NCBI GenBank assembly: GCA_942486035.1
Contig: CALNXK010000035.1
Location: forward strand, 1,936,001 to 2,000,000
Direction: 5' to 3'
Length of the DNA stretch: 64,000 bases
DNA from: Porites lobata
Taxonomy: Eukaryota > Cnidaria > Anthozoa > Scleractinia > Poritidae
Notes under the pieces: generated by a model
Told to the model about the DNA's origin: nothing
Seen by the model: the letters and a program-made list of their open reading frames with translations, nothing else
Database searches by the model: none
Shown: positions 9,516 to 21,500 of the stretch, in pieces
How positions within the stretch are numbered: the first letter of the stretch is position 1
Layout: every line of letters begins with the position of its first letter
Made by a program: the position numbers and the translations under genes

Positions 9516-11896
9516 TAATCCTGTATCTATGGTAATCTTCACGTCTTGCGCAGAGCTCGAGCAAGTCAACAGGCCTCGTTTTTAACATATTGTTTTATAC
9601 TTCCTTTAGATGACTGAAAAGAGTGTAATTGTAAAAGATCCCCCTCTGTGGATTTAGCCGATTTCGGCCATTCATTTTTCCTTGTTTCCAAGATTTTCAA
9701 GTCATTTCCCCGAGGAGAAGGCAAAAAACTCATGAAAAGGAACGTTGAACGATCTTTTCGTATTGTATGTCGATTAGCTTTTTTCAAGCCTGCATGGCTT
9801 TAACCTCAATAGAATGTACAAAGAAATTACAGATGCATATTCTTATTAACGGGAAATAAGCCGTAGAAACGTACACGGCTGAAACAAACAACTTGATTAA
9901 AAAGAATAATAACAAAGATCATTTATAAAGAGAAGCTAGTCCCATGGCAATGAAGAGTTTCGACAGGCATTTTTATTATAATTATCTTTTTTTGGTATTA
10001 ACTAAATGATAAGTGCACGACCCCTTGTATTAACCACACTACTTTAGACAGGAAGGTCATATTCCCTTCCTGCTGGAAGACGCAAGACTTTAAACCCTTA
10101 TGATCTTAAATTGATTGCCTTCTCCAGGCAGCATTCAAGAGTCCGACTACTTTGATTTTTTTCTTTTTGGACTTCGAAGTCTTTAAATATATAGAAGGGA
10201 ATTTCCTTGGAAAACAAGTATACAGTTTGAGTGAGGAAGATCGGATCCGTGTTTTAAAATTTATGAAGAAGAATCCTTTTTGGTATTTGAAGAATATTTT
10301 GCAACTGAAGGTAGGAAATTGTTTTTAATTTGACGTATACTGTATTTTTTTTTTATATCTGAAATATACTGCATACTAAAATGGCTACGATTTGAAAAGT
10401 TATTTTATTAGTTTTCGTACTTAATAAATTCAAACCAAATGTCTTAAAGAAAAATCATAATTATACTTTGTTAAGCACATCCCCCATTCAGGCTCTTAAA
10501 AACTGCTATATAATAAATAATCTAATCTAGTAACTTAAATGATGCCCACGAAGAATGTAAGTTTAAAATTGAATTACAAGAAATACTTTAATTATCCCAG
10601 TTGATTTAGAAATTCATTTAAAATCGGATAACTTTTAGCAATCTCTTAACAGATGCCAAAAGAGATTTCGCATAGTTTCAAAACATTGATTAATATTGCT
10701 CCTGTCAGAACAGCTTCTACAGTAAAAATTGTATACCAAAAATAATAGTTAAAGATTCGCTACTTGTCTTCTAGCGCGTCAGACTTATCCTCATCCCCCG
10801 AATAGTACAGGTTTTTTTTTAACGAGAAGCCAGGGTAAATTTCTTTTAGTTATACAGGAGTGATGTGTTCATATTTCGAAACATTACAAATAAGGCTATT
10901 AAATTAAGCTGATTAGTATGCAGTTCATTAATCGCCAGCGGTGTATTTTTATCACTAAATTAGCATCAGTACTAAAGTGTGTTTTTGCTGGCCAGTTTTG
11001 TTCAGCTTGGTATGTTTTCCTTTCTTTTCTTGTTGTTACCGGAGATAAGGTTTTGAGAAGGTTTTCAAGCTGTGACCATGTTTGGGCAACTTCCTAGAAC
11101 AAAGCCATATTAGCGTTTTGTTTCACTGTTTGTTTCGGTTTAACCAACTCTTAAGGTTTGGAGCCGGGTTATAATTAGTAGGTATTTTTTAGAGCAACCC
11201 GGTTGGAAAGCCTTGACTCTTGAAAGCTAAATTAATTCAAATAACTTAGTGAATATTGCTTGAAAGTAAAAGAGGAAGAAAAGGAGGAGCTTCAAAAAAA
11301 AAATGCCTTGTCCAAACAAGAGACAGTCCTGGGGTTCTTTCCATTTCCACAAACCACCCGGGTGGAAATCTTGGGCATAAAACATAAAACTGTAAAATTT
11401 GACGAGGTGGGAGAACAACCCGCCACAAAGTACTATCCAAATCAGCTGAAAACTGACTAAGAAGACTGGAAAAATTGCATTGCGCCTAAAATATCAGCCC
11501 ACGTTTTCTGAAGCGTCCCAATCGGAATGGCGCTAACCATTTGATTTTCTAACTGGAATTTCCGGTCAGTTTTCCATGTAAATGGTAAGTACCCTACCCT
11601 TTCGGTGTTTCTACTGAGCCACTCGCTTCATCAAAATAATCTCACTTTAACTTTTAGATATTGTTGAAAATAAAAGGTACTATTTTTATTCCTAATTTTT
11701 TAAGCGGAGAATATGGGGAAAAAAATCCCACAAGCGAGATTTGCTACTAACAAATTTATACACTGAATATATATAAGGGGGAGCCGGGTAATATGACTAT
11801 GAAATGATGACACTATTTTCAATTTTACAGGAGATCAGAGGACCGGGTCTAACAACCGCTGAGAAGAGAGAAGTCCACGCCAAGAATCCCAAACAT

Positions 11897-12958
11897 ATGA
11901 TGAGGAAAAAGTATCTTCAAAGGCACCTTTGGTTCACGTGTTGTTTGCTTACAATAGGAACCTTATGCTGCCTCATTTACAATCAACGTCAGTCCCTCTC
12001 TGAAAACGTACCGCTGACTTTCGTTGCCACTGCGAGGACGCCTAGCTACCAAACAAAAACACACCATCGATACACTAAAACGACCTCGCATTCCTGGGAA
12101 AATAAAGAGACACGAGGCATAGAGGAAATAACCTATATTGACGCAGAAAATGAAAGAGAATTGAAACGACGCCTTCCCAACGCTCTTGTCATTGGAATAA
12201 GGAAGGGAGGCACGAGAGCCGTGCTTGATTTTCTGTCCCGTCACCCTGGTGTTAAAGTGTGTCCTCGAGAGGTGCACTTCTTTGATCGCAGGGAAAACTA
12301 TGTTCTTGGGCTTGAATGGTACAGAGAGCAAATGCCGCCTTCCTTACCGAATCAAATCACAATTGAAAAAACTCCTGCGTACTTCGTAACAGATGACGCG
12401 CCCGAGTTAGTTTTTAATATGTCGTCTTCCATTAAACTATTAGTAGTAGTCCGTGATCCTACCGTTCGAGCTATTTCAGATTACGCTCAGTTGCTTGAGA
12501 AATCCAATGGTACGTTGAGACCGTTTGAGGATTACGTGACGGAAAATTCTCAGCACCGGATACTTCGGAAAAGTACCCCACTAATTACGACTGGTATTTA
12601 CGTTGACCATTTGAAAAGATGGCTGCGGTATTTCCCTCTCGAGCAGATTCACTTTATTAACGGGGAAGAACTGGTGAAGAATCCTGTCAATGAAATGCAG
12701 ATTGCAGAGAATTTCTTGAACTTGAAACCGTTTATCGATGATGACTTATTCTATTACAACGAAACTAAGGGGTTTTTGTGTCTTGTTTCGGCAAATAAGA
12801 AGGAAAAGGAAGGGGTTCACACCGGGTGCTTGTCGGAGTCAAAGGGACGGCCCCACCCTCCGGTAAATGAAGACGTGGTAACCCTGTTGCGTGACTTCTA
12901 CAGACCATTAAATGAAGACTTCTATCAAGTTGTTGGAAGGAGCTTTGGTTGGCCCTAG
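11897..12958 (+). CDS. HS3ST-like: heparan sulfate glucosamine 3-O-sulfotransferase-like protein B
   Basis: A 353-residue HS3ST-family enzyme in one coding exon. An open frame continues upstream to an ATG at 11804, but an AATTTTACAG acceptor at 11831 cuts that stretch. The ATG pair at 11897/11900, just before the membrane anchor (about residues 11-28), is therefore the better start. A roughly 65-residue Thr/Lys/Glu-containing stem follows. The PAPS loop is GIRKGGTRA (100-108), the canonical form. REVHFFD (124-130) carries the likely catalytic Glu125, IEKTPAYF is at 156-163 and RDPTVRAIS at 186-194. Cys295 and Cys311 are placed for the conserved disulfide before ESKGRPHPP. It acts on heparan sulfate in the Golgi lumen by family knowledge. 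It shares long stretches with the gene at 4958-5920, so the two look like an inverted local duplication. The vertebrate isoform is not assigned. Confidence 0.94.
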   Translation: MMRKKYLQRHLWFTCCLLTIGTLCCLIYNQRQSLSENVPLTFVATARTPSYQTKTHHRYTKTTSHSWENKETRGIEEITYIDAENERELKRRLPNALVIGIRKGGTRAVLDFLSRHPGVKVCPREVHFFDRRENYVLGLEWYREQMPPSLPNQITIEKTPAYFVTDDAPELVFNMSSSIKLLVVVRDPTVRAISDYAQLLEKSNGTLRPFEDYVTENSQHRILRKSTPLITTGIYVDHLKRWLRYFPLEQIHFINGEELVKNPVNEMQIAENFLNLKPFIDDDLFYYNETKGFLCLVSANKKEKEGVHTGCLSESKGRPHPPVNEDVVTLLRDFYRPLNEDFYQVVGRSFGWP

Positions 12959-13364
12959 TCAGCGTTTTGCTCTGAGACTTTTTGAAGAAACCTATTTGCG
13001 CGGTTTATCCGGGGGTTAACATGCAGATTATTTTTACCCGAGGAAAGAGCCCCACCTACTGGCTGAGGTACTTCGAGCTATTGAAGGATCAATTACTTCT
13101 GCCTCAGCTAAAACTGTCTTTACCCTGACTCGGGAATCAGTTATACCGCTCCCTATAGTTTAGTCAGCTTTTTCAGAGGCAGACGACAACTGTACTATCT
13201 TTCTGAACGTTTTCGTTTGCTTGCCCTCAGTTTGTTTGTTCGGTTTTTTTTATGCTGCCTCTTTAATAACATTGCATTCACATATGCTGCCAGAACGGTA
13301 TCACAGCTTTGTTTTCTTGGATTATGTTTGCAAGCATTATAAATGTGTACTTCATATATGGCCT

Positions 13365-13533
13365 ATTGCTGGTTTGCACGTGACGTCACGGCGGCCACGT
13401 TGGTGGTCGAGAACAAAAGCATTTCTCTCCTTTGGGAACTAAACTCTATTTTCACGTAAATTCTTCGAGGAAATATTCTTTTGTTTTGACCCCCAACATG
13501 GCCGCCTTGTCACGTGGTTGCAAACCAAGAATT
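13365..13533. mobile_element. MITE-like inverted-repeat element in the 3' region of HS3ST B
   Basis: The left arm (ATTGCTGGTTTGCACGTGAC and GGCGGCCACGTTGGTGG) is inverted at the right arm (CAACATGGCCGCCTTGTCAC, then GGTTGCAAACCAAGAAT). A half copy lies at 1305-1344. If the poly(A) signal at 13686 is used, the element is transcribed as part of the 3' UTR of HS3ST B. Confidence 0.75.
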
Positions 13534-13685
13534 CGCTCCCTGATTTTAACAATGTACAACTGATGAGCGGCCCAACCCATTTTGTTGTTTTAGTTTCTGA
13601 CTTTTTTTAGCGTTTCTAAGCTTAATGGTCCCAGGTACATTACTTCTACAGGGGTGTTATAGAGTTCCTCGGTAAGTTAATGTTA

Positions 13686-13691
13686 AATAAA
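13686..13691 (+). terminator. candidate poly(A) signal for HS3ST B
   Basis: An AATAAA lies 728 bases after the stop codon at 12958, followed within 30 bases by a T/G-rich stretch. Another AATAAA-like site lies near 14104. Position and motif are the only support. Confidence 0.35.
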
Positions 13692-14244
13692 AGCAATGTT
13701 ATTGTTAGAAAAAAAGCGGTTTTGGTGTCTATTTAGCAGTGTAATGGAATTGTTTCGAAATTTTTGTTTCTAAACAAATTTGTCCGATACCAAAGTGAGG
13801 CCTCATCCCCCTGTGAGGGATGATATTTGGCCTTTATTTTAATTATCGGCTTTATTATAGTTATTATCGGCTTTATAATAAGGAATTGTATAAAAGGGAG
13901 CAAGAGATTTTTATTGGTCATAGAAATTCTTGGTATCATAACACTCTTGTGATTATAGTTTGTATCTCAGAGCTGAGTAGTGTCAGTAACCCGGCAGATC
14001 TGTAAGATAACACTGAAAGCAAAGTCTGTTCGCGGTCGAGCAACTATTCTTTCGCCCATGATGAGGTGGTTATTAATCCTTTTAAGATTTTGTTACACTG
14101 GAAAATAAAGTTTCGGGTCATACAAAACCTCTGAGGATAACGAAAATTTGATAAATTGTCACATCATTAGTTAGGGGCGACTCCATTCAAGGTTTTACTA
14201 ACGCCGTGATAGTTGTTCTTCAACATGGCGTTAAGGATTGAAAT

Positions 14245-14415
14245 CTGAAATCTATCGTTCAAGTCTGAAGTCCGAAGACTGAAGTCTAAGGTATGAAGGC
14301 CGATGTCCCACGTGCGATTTCCCATGTCCTATCTCCGTTGTCCAATGTCCGTTTTCTGATATTCGAAGTCCAACGTTCTAATCCGAGTCCGAACTGAAGT
14401 CTGATGTCCCTACTC
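14245..14415 (+). repeat. degenerate short-period repeat (GTCTGAAGTCCGAAG-like)
   Basis: About 170 bases are made of loosely repeated words of 7-9 bases. First come variants of CTGAAGTC and CCGAAGAC, then variants of GATGTCC and CCGTTGTCC. The period is irregular, so it resembles an old, diverged satellite rather than a recent one. Confidence 0.6.
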
Positions 14416-15867
14416 GGCTTTAGCACTTCTCAACTGCCTGGATTTCAGTTATATTCTGAAAACATTACTGACGCTGTAAAAGGAAAGGGAAGAGTTAAAG
14501 GTTGTTGGTTACCTCGACATCCCTGAAGTCAATCCCTTACTCACGCCCATAATACGTTTATATAGACATTGTTGTTTTTGAATGGAGTATCCCTTTTCCG
14601 CACATGCATGCGTTTACTTTCCCGAAATCTGTATTTCCCCATTGGCGGAAAAGGGACCTGAAGACGGAGCCGAGTTGCTCGGGGGTTGAAATCTAGATAG
14701 TGGGAACGGTGCACAAGTAGCAGCAGGAAAAAAACAACGACAGAGTGGGGGGGGGCGGGGGGAAGAGTAGAGTAAAGATAAGGGTAAGAGAAGAAATGAA
14801 GAAAATTGGAACCTTTATATAACCAACCTTTCTAGTGCATAACAACTACCACTGTACTGAGCGAAAGAAAAAACAGTTTTCCAAAATATAAAAAAGGTTA
14901 AATTTGCAGCAAGGTCACTAAAAATCTCTCATATTTTCATCCGATAACTTGTAGAGAAATGTTGTAGTTTGAAAAGGGCCATAGCTTAGACAGTTAAATG
15001 ACTCTCTAATAACTTGGAAAAATTGTGTCCATAAAAAGTTATCCTTGACAGCGAAGGAGACAGTGGAGAGCTAAATGAGTGTGTAAGACCAATATCTAAA
15101 TGTTCTTTTAGTGTTGGGTTTTATCAAAAGAGGATAAATCACCTTCATTCATTTTATATACCAAGTACATAGACACATACCTGTTTCATTTGATGGACTG
15201 AGGTTGTATTAAAGGTAGCATAGGCTGATGTAGCAGACCTGCTGAATGAATACACATAAAATTCAACTATTTAAAAAAAATGTCCTTGTTTATTAACTAA
15301 ATGAAGGTTTCTTATCGATGTGAGGGGCAATATAAAGAGAGTTTTCTGTCATCTCTTCATTTAATTCGTTGGAAAAAGACAAAGAGACGTAAATGTAAGT
15401 CCTGGGAAGGCATCCGTTGTAGTCAGAACCTTAACTTAAATAATCTTTTACTGCCACGGAACAATACTGGGTAAGTTCCATCCCTACTTCCTTCCTTTTT
15501 CTACTATTTCCTATTTTAGTTGGAACCTTTAATTAATTTTTTGATGCCCAGCACCGGAACAAACCGGATAAGTTCCTTTTCTATTTTAGTACAACTGGTA
15601 CTGAGCCGTGACTTCCTGTTTCATTGCATTTGTCTCTATCGCAAAAATAACCTTGTTACAACAGTACGTAAGGATTTTTTTGGAACTAAGGGAATGGAGT
15701 ATTTTTGGCAGTTATTAGCGTTTCCGCGCCTTAAGTTAGGTTTTTATTGATTGTTTATAACGAATGATACTGATTCTGGATGAGACTGCACGATTACACA
15801 TCATCAGGAGGATATATAATGCTAGTGATTTAATTATGTAAAAGGTAAAGTTAAAGATGTAGTCGTC

Positions 15868-15940
15868 GATGTTGTTGTTGTTGTTCATTATGATGATGTT
15901 GATGATGATGATAATGATGAAGAGGAGGAGGATGAGGAGT
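15868..15940. repeat. GTT/GAT/GAG microsatellite
   Basis: Consecutive trinucleotide runs (GTT, then GAT with interruptions, then GAG) are read directly. Confidence 0.85.
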
Positions 15941-17697
15941 AAAAAACACGCTGGCCCATTCAGCTTGGAAACTGGTCTCCACTGAGGCCCTGCGTCTTAA
16001 AAACTACCGTTACAGTTCGAATTTTAAATTATAAAAGAATAAAATACAATAAAAGCGTTAAACACAAAACTTAAAAAACACCTAAAAAACAAAAATTACA
16101 TGTAAAAAAGCCTAAAATGTTATAAAATTCAAGAAACGGGATTTAAAATTTCGATAACTATTCAAAAACGATACGCCTTGATACTAATTAGGGTACCCAA
16201 TATCAAACTGGAATACATTTCTTGAAGACAATATTGTTTATGAGGAAAGAAACTCAACGTTACATTGTACTGCTGACGAGCACAAAAAATGAGACATCTT
16301 ACATGTCAAGATCTTTATGAGCTTCATGCTCGGCTTTAGGAATGACTATAGTTGGAGGTGCGCATTTGATTCATTTTCTAAAAAATAATGAAGACATGAC
16401 ATAATTGCCACCCTTACATCAAGTAACTATCTTAACTTTGTTTGGTAATGTGGTTAGTCGACCTTCGGTTATTCGCCTAAGATTCTTAGAAATAGAACAA
16501 ATTAATCGCGATAAACGGACGACATTTATGGTGGACGAAACAGACACCATTTCCATACAACAAACTTTAATTTAGAACTGTGTCTTCCTTAATGACAGAT
16601 TCAAGACTTGAAATGTTACAATATATAACGGTTTGAATCCTGATTGTAGCAAGTGAAAAGTAGAGACCAGTAATCTTCAAATTAAGTGCAAAGAAAGAAA
16701 ACAATTGATTTAAGTGTTAAAACATGTGGCAAAATGTAAAAGTTACCATGTCTAATTAGAATACAGAGAATACAATATGTGAAATTTGCTGCAAATTATC
16801 GTAGGTAACCACTGAGTTTGGTTCTTGAAATTTAGAGGCTGCTTGTGAGTTTCACGGAAAGGTTATAATTATAAAAAATTTGACAATACTCAGTTCCCTT
16901 ACTAAGTAAATGTATAAGATGTATAAAATCATAGAAAACAAGAAAAGAAAGTTTATTTCTACTGCAATCGTTGCTGATTTTATGATCATGCATCCGAGAA
17001 CTACTCAGGCTAACGTTGATTTGTACTGTACTTGTTTTTTTCTTTTCGTTAGCTGAACTTCGCCACGACGCTTAGTAATTTCTTGACTTCTAATGGAATG
17101 TTCATCATGCTCAAAGACTGGATAAATAAATCCTAATGGCAGGGAAGAATCCTATTTCTCAAAGCTTGCTTTCAGTATTACATTAATGTATTTTGTAAAA
17201 TGAAAAGCCTGCGGAAGGGGAACTAAATTGATCAGTGTCTGAAGATGTAGATAAGCTACTTAACGATGTGGCCGGCAAATAAAAGACGTTTGCTTTCTTG
17301 TCTCTAACAAGTTTTTAATAAGAATTTTCAATACGTCAAAAAAGAGAAGGAGCTCGAGTATTTGTTCTGTCTTAGCCTTTCTACTATACTTGAACATTAA
17401 AGGAAGAGGTGTCTTGTTATTTTTTTTCAGATCATCTGATAGCTCATATAATCTTACCAGAACAGAAAACGGATTTTTTAAAGTACACGATGTTGTTTTT
17501 TTGTCAGTATAGAGATGAGTTAAGTTGCGGGTTGTCTTTTGAAAGTATTCAGCAAGACGACTACCATGATAATGGTGATGAAAATGATTGTTTTGCCTGA
17601 ATACTGAAATTTGTGACATTATATCCTCTGAAGAATATTTAGTCTAAGAAAGCTGGTAATTTGCTGATACAAAGGATGACAATAACGACGATTTTGC

Positions 17698-17759
17698 TGT
17701 TTTTGTTGTTGTTACGCTGTTGTTGTTGTTGTTGTTGATGATGATGATGATGATGATGG
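17698..17759. repeat. GTT then GAT microsatellite
   Basis: A (GTT)n run is followed immediately by (GAT)n. This is visible directly. Confidence 0.9.
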
Positions 17760-18484
17760 CCGTGATTTCTACTTATGCTATAGAAACAACAAGAATATTA
17801 ATAGAGAAATCATCTCTCACTTATTATATTAAGATATAAAAAGCCTCCGAAGAACTTAACAAAAGCAAAAATGGATAACGTTTGTCAAGACAATGTTACT
17901 TTTGACGATCGAAACTTGATTTGCATGATAAGATGATCGCTACAAACAGTAAAAGTTTTCAAGCCTTACTTTCAGTATCAATTGAAACATTTTTAGTAAC
18001 ATGCAATACAAGCAGATTTTTCCTTAAAATCTACAGAAACTATCAAACATGCTCGTCAAATGCTAAGGGAAAGAGTTTAGCCCAAGCTTATTTATTTATA
18101 ATGGCAAAAAAAAGCAAAATGTTTTACTTCCTACTATCTAATGGATCCAAATATCTATCGACAAGACTCTGAGCTGTGATTGGCGTGGCCTATGGTTACT
18201 AAAACAACAAATCATGGTTACTCATGGAAGTGATGACTGTACAATAACATTGATGACGATGATGACGACGACGATGTTGTTTCTAATGAGGAACATGGAA
18301 AAAAGCGGTAATCAGGTTTTACGAACAATTTCAACGTGGATGAAAAGTAAGCTTCATGAAGGTTGACAGCTAACATGTAACCAAAAAAACTGAACAAGAC
18401 GTTGCACACTCTTTGAAGAAGAAATGTCTTGAAAAAACGTCGATTTAGTATTGCGCTTATAGTATACGAACAACAGACCAACAG

Positions 18485-18517
<33 letters not shown>
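18485..18517. repeat. GAT microsatellite, about 11 units
   Basis: An uninterrupted (GAT)n run. It generates poly-Ser and poly-Ile frames on the minus strand that are not genes. Confidence 0.9.
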
Positions 18518-21500
18518 CGACAGTTAACATGACAATGATTCTGTTGCTCATGACAGTAGTAACAATAAAAAACAATGTCGAAGTGCATGAAACTAAGCAT
18601 TTTTTAATCTTAAGTCCGTAACTATAAAATGAACCCGCCTTTAATTTTAAAACTCAACCGTTGATTCAATAATGCATTATTGAGCTTCATGTTCAGTAAC
18701 CAATTTGTGATCACCTGAGCTAGTTTCAAAAGCAACTAGAATCATATAACATGGTCCATAAGCAGATAAATTTGGGGGATGTAGGACACGTCCGAAAAAT
18801 AAAGAAATAAATATTATATTCATTTTATGGCAAGCAGTAAGTCTTTCGTTGTCCCACCAGAGCGAACGATGTATCGATATATACAGAGAGAAAAACTTAA
18901 TCTCAGTTGAGTTTTGAACAAGTTTAAACGATTTAATAGCTAAAGAAAGTATAACTTTTAAGTACGGGCGAATAACTGTGTTTTATATTTATAAACTTGA
19001 AGTTATCACCCGAATCACCGTTGACTTCTTGTGTACTATAAGTTGATATAGAATAGATCATAGGAAACAGATATCCATACTAAACACTGCAGTATTTAAA
19101 GTGTATAAAAGCTCTTTACACAATCAAAAATTTTGAGAGAACCTGGAGAAACTGAAGAGTTTAAAATACCAACCTTATTCCTGGCAGAATATATCTCAAA
19201 TTGGTCGAACGCAGAAGACATCTTACTTTCAACATATTTTTGGGCTAAGTCTCATTTTGATATTCCTTTAGGACTGATTAACAGCTGGAAATGAGTACTT
19301 TATTCATTTTCTAAGAAACAATTCAGGTATAATTTTAAATTTTACAGAAACATTAATCTTAGCTTTCTTAGTACTCCGGTCAGTCAATTTCATTTTAAGT
19401 TGTTCCTGTTGATTTCTGATTTCTAATTCTTAGAAAAAGAACAAGAGCTAACTGAGGTCTCCACCTTCTTCATGCTTCTACATGCAGTTAGTTTAATTTT
19501 CTTCAAACTATACTCACACACACTCTGTTCCTTTAAAAGTTTTCTTCTTAACTGATTTTTACGTTATTGTTGACAACATTACAACTTTTCAGGCCCTTGA
19601 TAGCGTTATTTTAATGAAGATCAATGACTCTATCACTTGGAAAGCAACTTCAAGCTGTTATTAGTAAAATAGAAAACGATGTTAGTTGTTTGGTCCAACA
19701 TTTATGATATCGCCCATTCATCGCTAAAAGAGCAGACAAAAACAAAAAAAAGATTTTAAAAGTATTCTATGGCTGGGAATGATTTAAGACTAAAAGAGTA
19801 TGTTAGTTTATTTACAACGGAACAGAACTTAACTGCTGCAAATTAAATAAAGTATAATCACGACTGACCTAGTTCTTAGAACTACAAACGGTTTAATAGG
19901 TTTTAGGGAAAATGTATTTTCTGAAAGATCCTGTGAATATCTAAAATGTCTAAAATCATGGGTAACAAGCATTTTTTTATTGAAGATATAATCATGAACG
20001 ACTCACGAAGAAAGATTTAGGTGCAAATGCATTGTAATTATCCTTCGCCATGTTGCTTATTGCTTGGATGAACTTCTTATTGCATATCCCCTTTTCATCA
20101 AGACAAAATTAAAGAAAGTCTAAAAATGTTTGGGAAAACGTGTATTACTTAAAGTTTGCGATTGCTTGTAAAAAAAACATGGAAAGGGAACTTCTCAATC
20201 ACAGTTCAACCTCTTAAGGATGTTACAGCAGCCATAATTGCTACACCAACACCTTCCTAGTGAGGAAAATTTCAAAGAACATCTGAGTCATCCAAACCTT
20301 AGGACCAATAGACCAATTTTTGGCATTATGTTTTAGAATATTTATTAACGTTAATATTTATACGTGTTACAGGAGAAAAGAAGAAGAGCAAAGGTTCCTG
20401 AAATAGCTAGGTTTGTATGTCAGTTTTGATCTGTGTTCACAAATGCATGATCATAATAACCTGAGCTTGCACCTTGAATGCTTCGCCAAGGTCATTTTAT
20501 ATGGAAACATTTCGCTCTAAATTATTTTAACACTGCCGTACATATTAGCTAGGTGCTTTGGTGTTTTTCTGGGTAGGTCTGATTGAATTAAATCTTTTTT
20601 CACTGAGGAAAGAGAGAGGAATGTTGAACCTAACCCTTGGTTTGTTTATAACCACCATGATGTACTAATCTCCATCATAGCAATGCATACGGTCAGTCTC
20701 GTTCTGCCAAGCTCCAGGTTTAAGACTCGTAACTTTACCGATAAAATAGTCGATTAATAAACTAACCCTGAACGTAAGACAGGTAAATAAACTCGGCTGA
20801 CCAAAAGGACGAAATTAATAATTCGAAAAAGGGAGAAAAACTAGTGAGCGCTTTTGAAACGCCGCCCATAATTTGTAATCAAAACATAAATATAGTGTAT
20901 ACTTTATTTGTTATTTTCTGTTAAGGAGAAGACTCAAAAGGTTTCTTGAAAAACGCAGCCGATAAGTTATTCGACAAAAAGGCTGTAAAGCAAAGGATTT
21001 TTTTGCGACTTTTGCTAACTATCGAATCAGAGAGCTACTTTCACTTTGTAACGCGGTATTTTCGATCTTTAAAATAAGAGCCATGCATATTGTCTTTGAC
21101 AAAATGTGGAAAAGAAGGCCTCTTTTAGAGAGAAATTTCTTTTCACGAAGTGTTGATAAATGTTTGTCGCTTGAGCTTTTCATTGCGTTATTTAGTATTT
21201 TAAAAAATCATTTACAGGAGTGTCTTCTAAGCTGAGAATTATTGGACCAAACCACACGTAACGCACGAGCGGCCATTATCCACATTAAAATGTTTAATTC
21301 GCAGAACTTAGCTTATCCATTGGGTAGCTTCTTTGGCTTTTGATAAGAAAAATGAAAGAAAATTCTTAGATTCTAAATATGCATTTTTTTTGGTTGAAGT
21401 AAAGAAATTTCAGGGCTGGTTTAATCGTGTAAGTGAAGGTAAAATCCGCCAACGCCATTATAATTTAGGACATTCAGGGTAAAGTTCAGTTCAGGATTGT

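Larger units (their letters stand above)
5921..11896. other. 6-kb spacer between the two divergent sulfotransferase genes
   Basis: No supported coding exon. It should contain the promoters and any 5' non-coding exons of both HS3ST-like genes. A splice acceptor for the right-hand gene is visible at 11818-11831 (AATTTTACAG before GAGATC). Most open frames here fall inside inverted-repeat elements. Listed separately are the elements at 7013-7135, 7240-7690, 7291-7620, 8045-8184 and 9170-9515. Confidence 0.6.

Noticed and set aside
11804..11896. Upstream ATG extension of HS3ST B
   Set aside because: It spans a good splice acceptor ending at 11831, and the extra 31 residues would sit before the signal anchor. 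The ATG at 11897 is preferred.
18218..18575. Minus-strand frames with poly-Ser or poly-Ile runs
   Set aside because: Produced by GAT and similar simple repeats.
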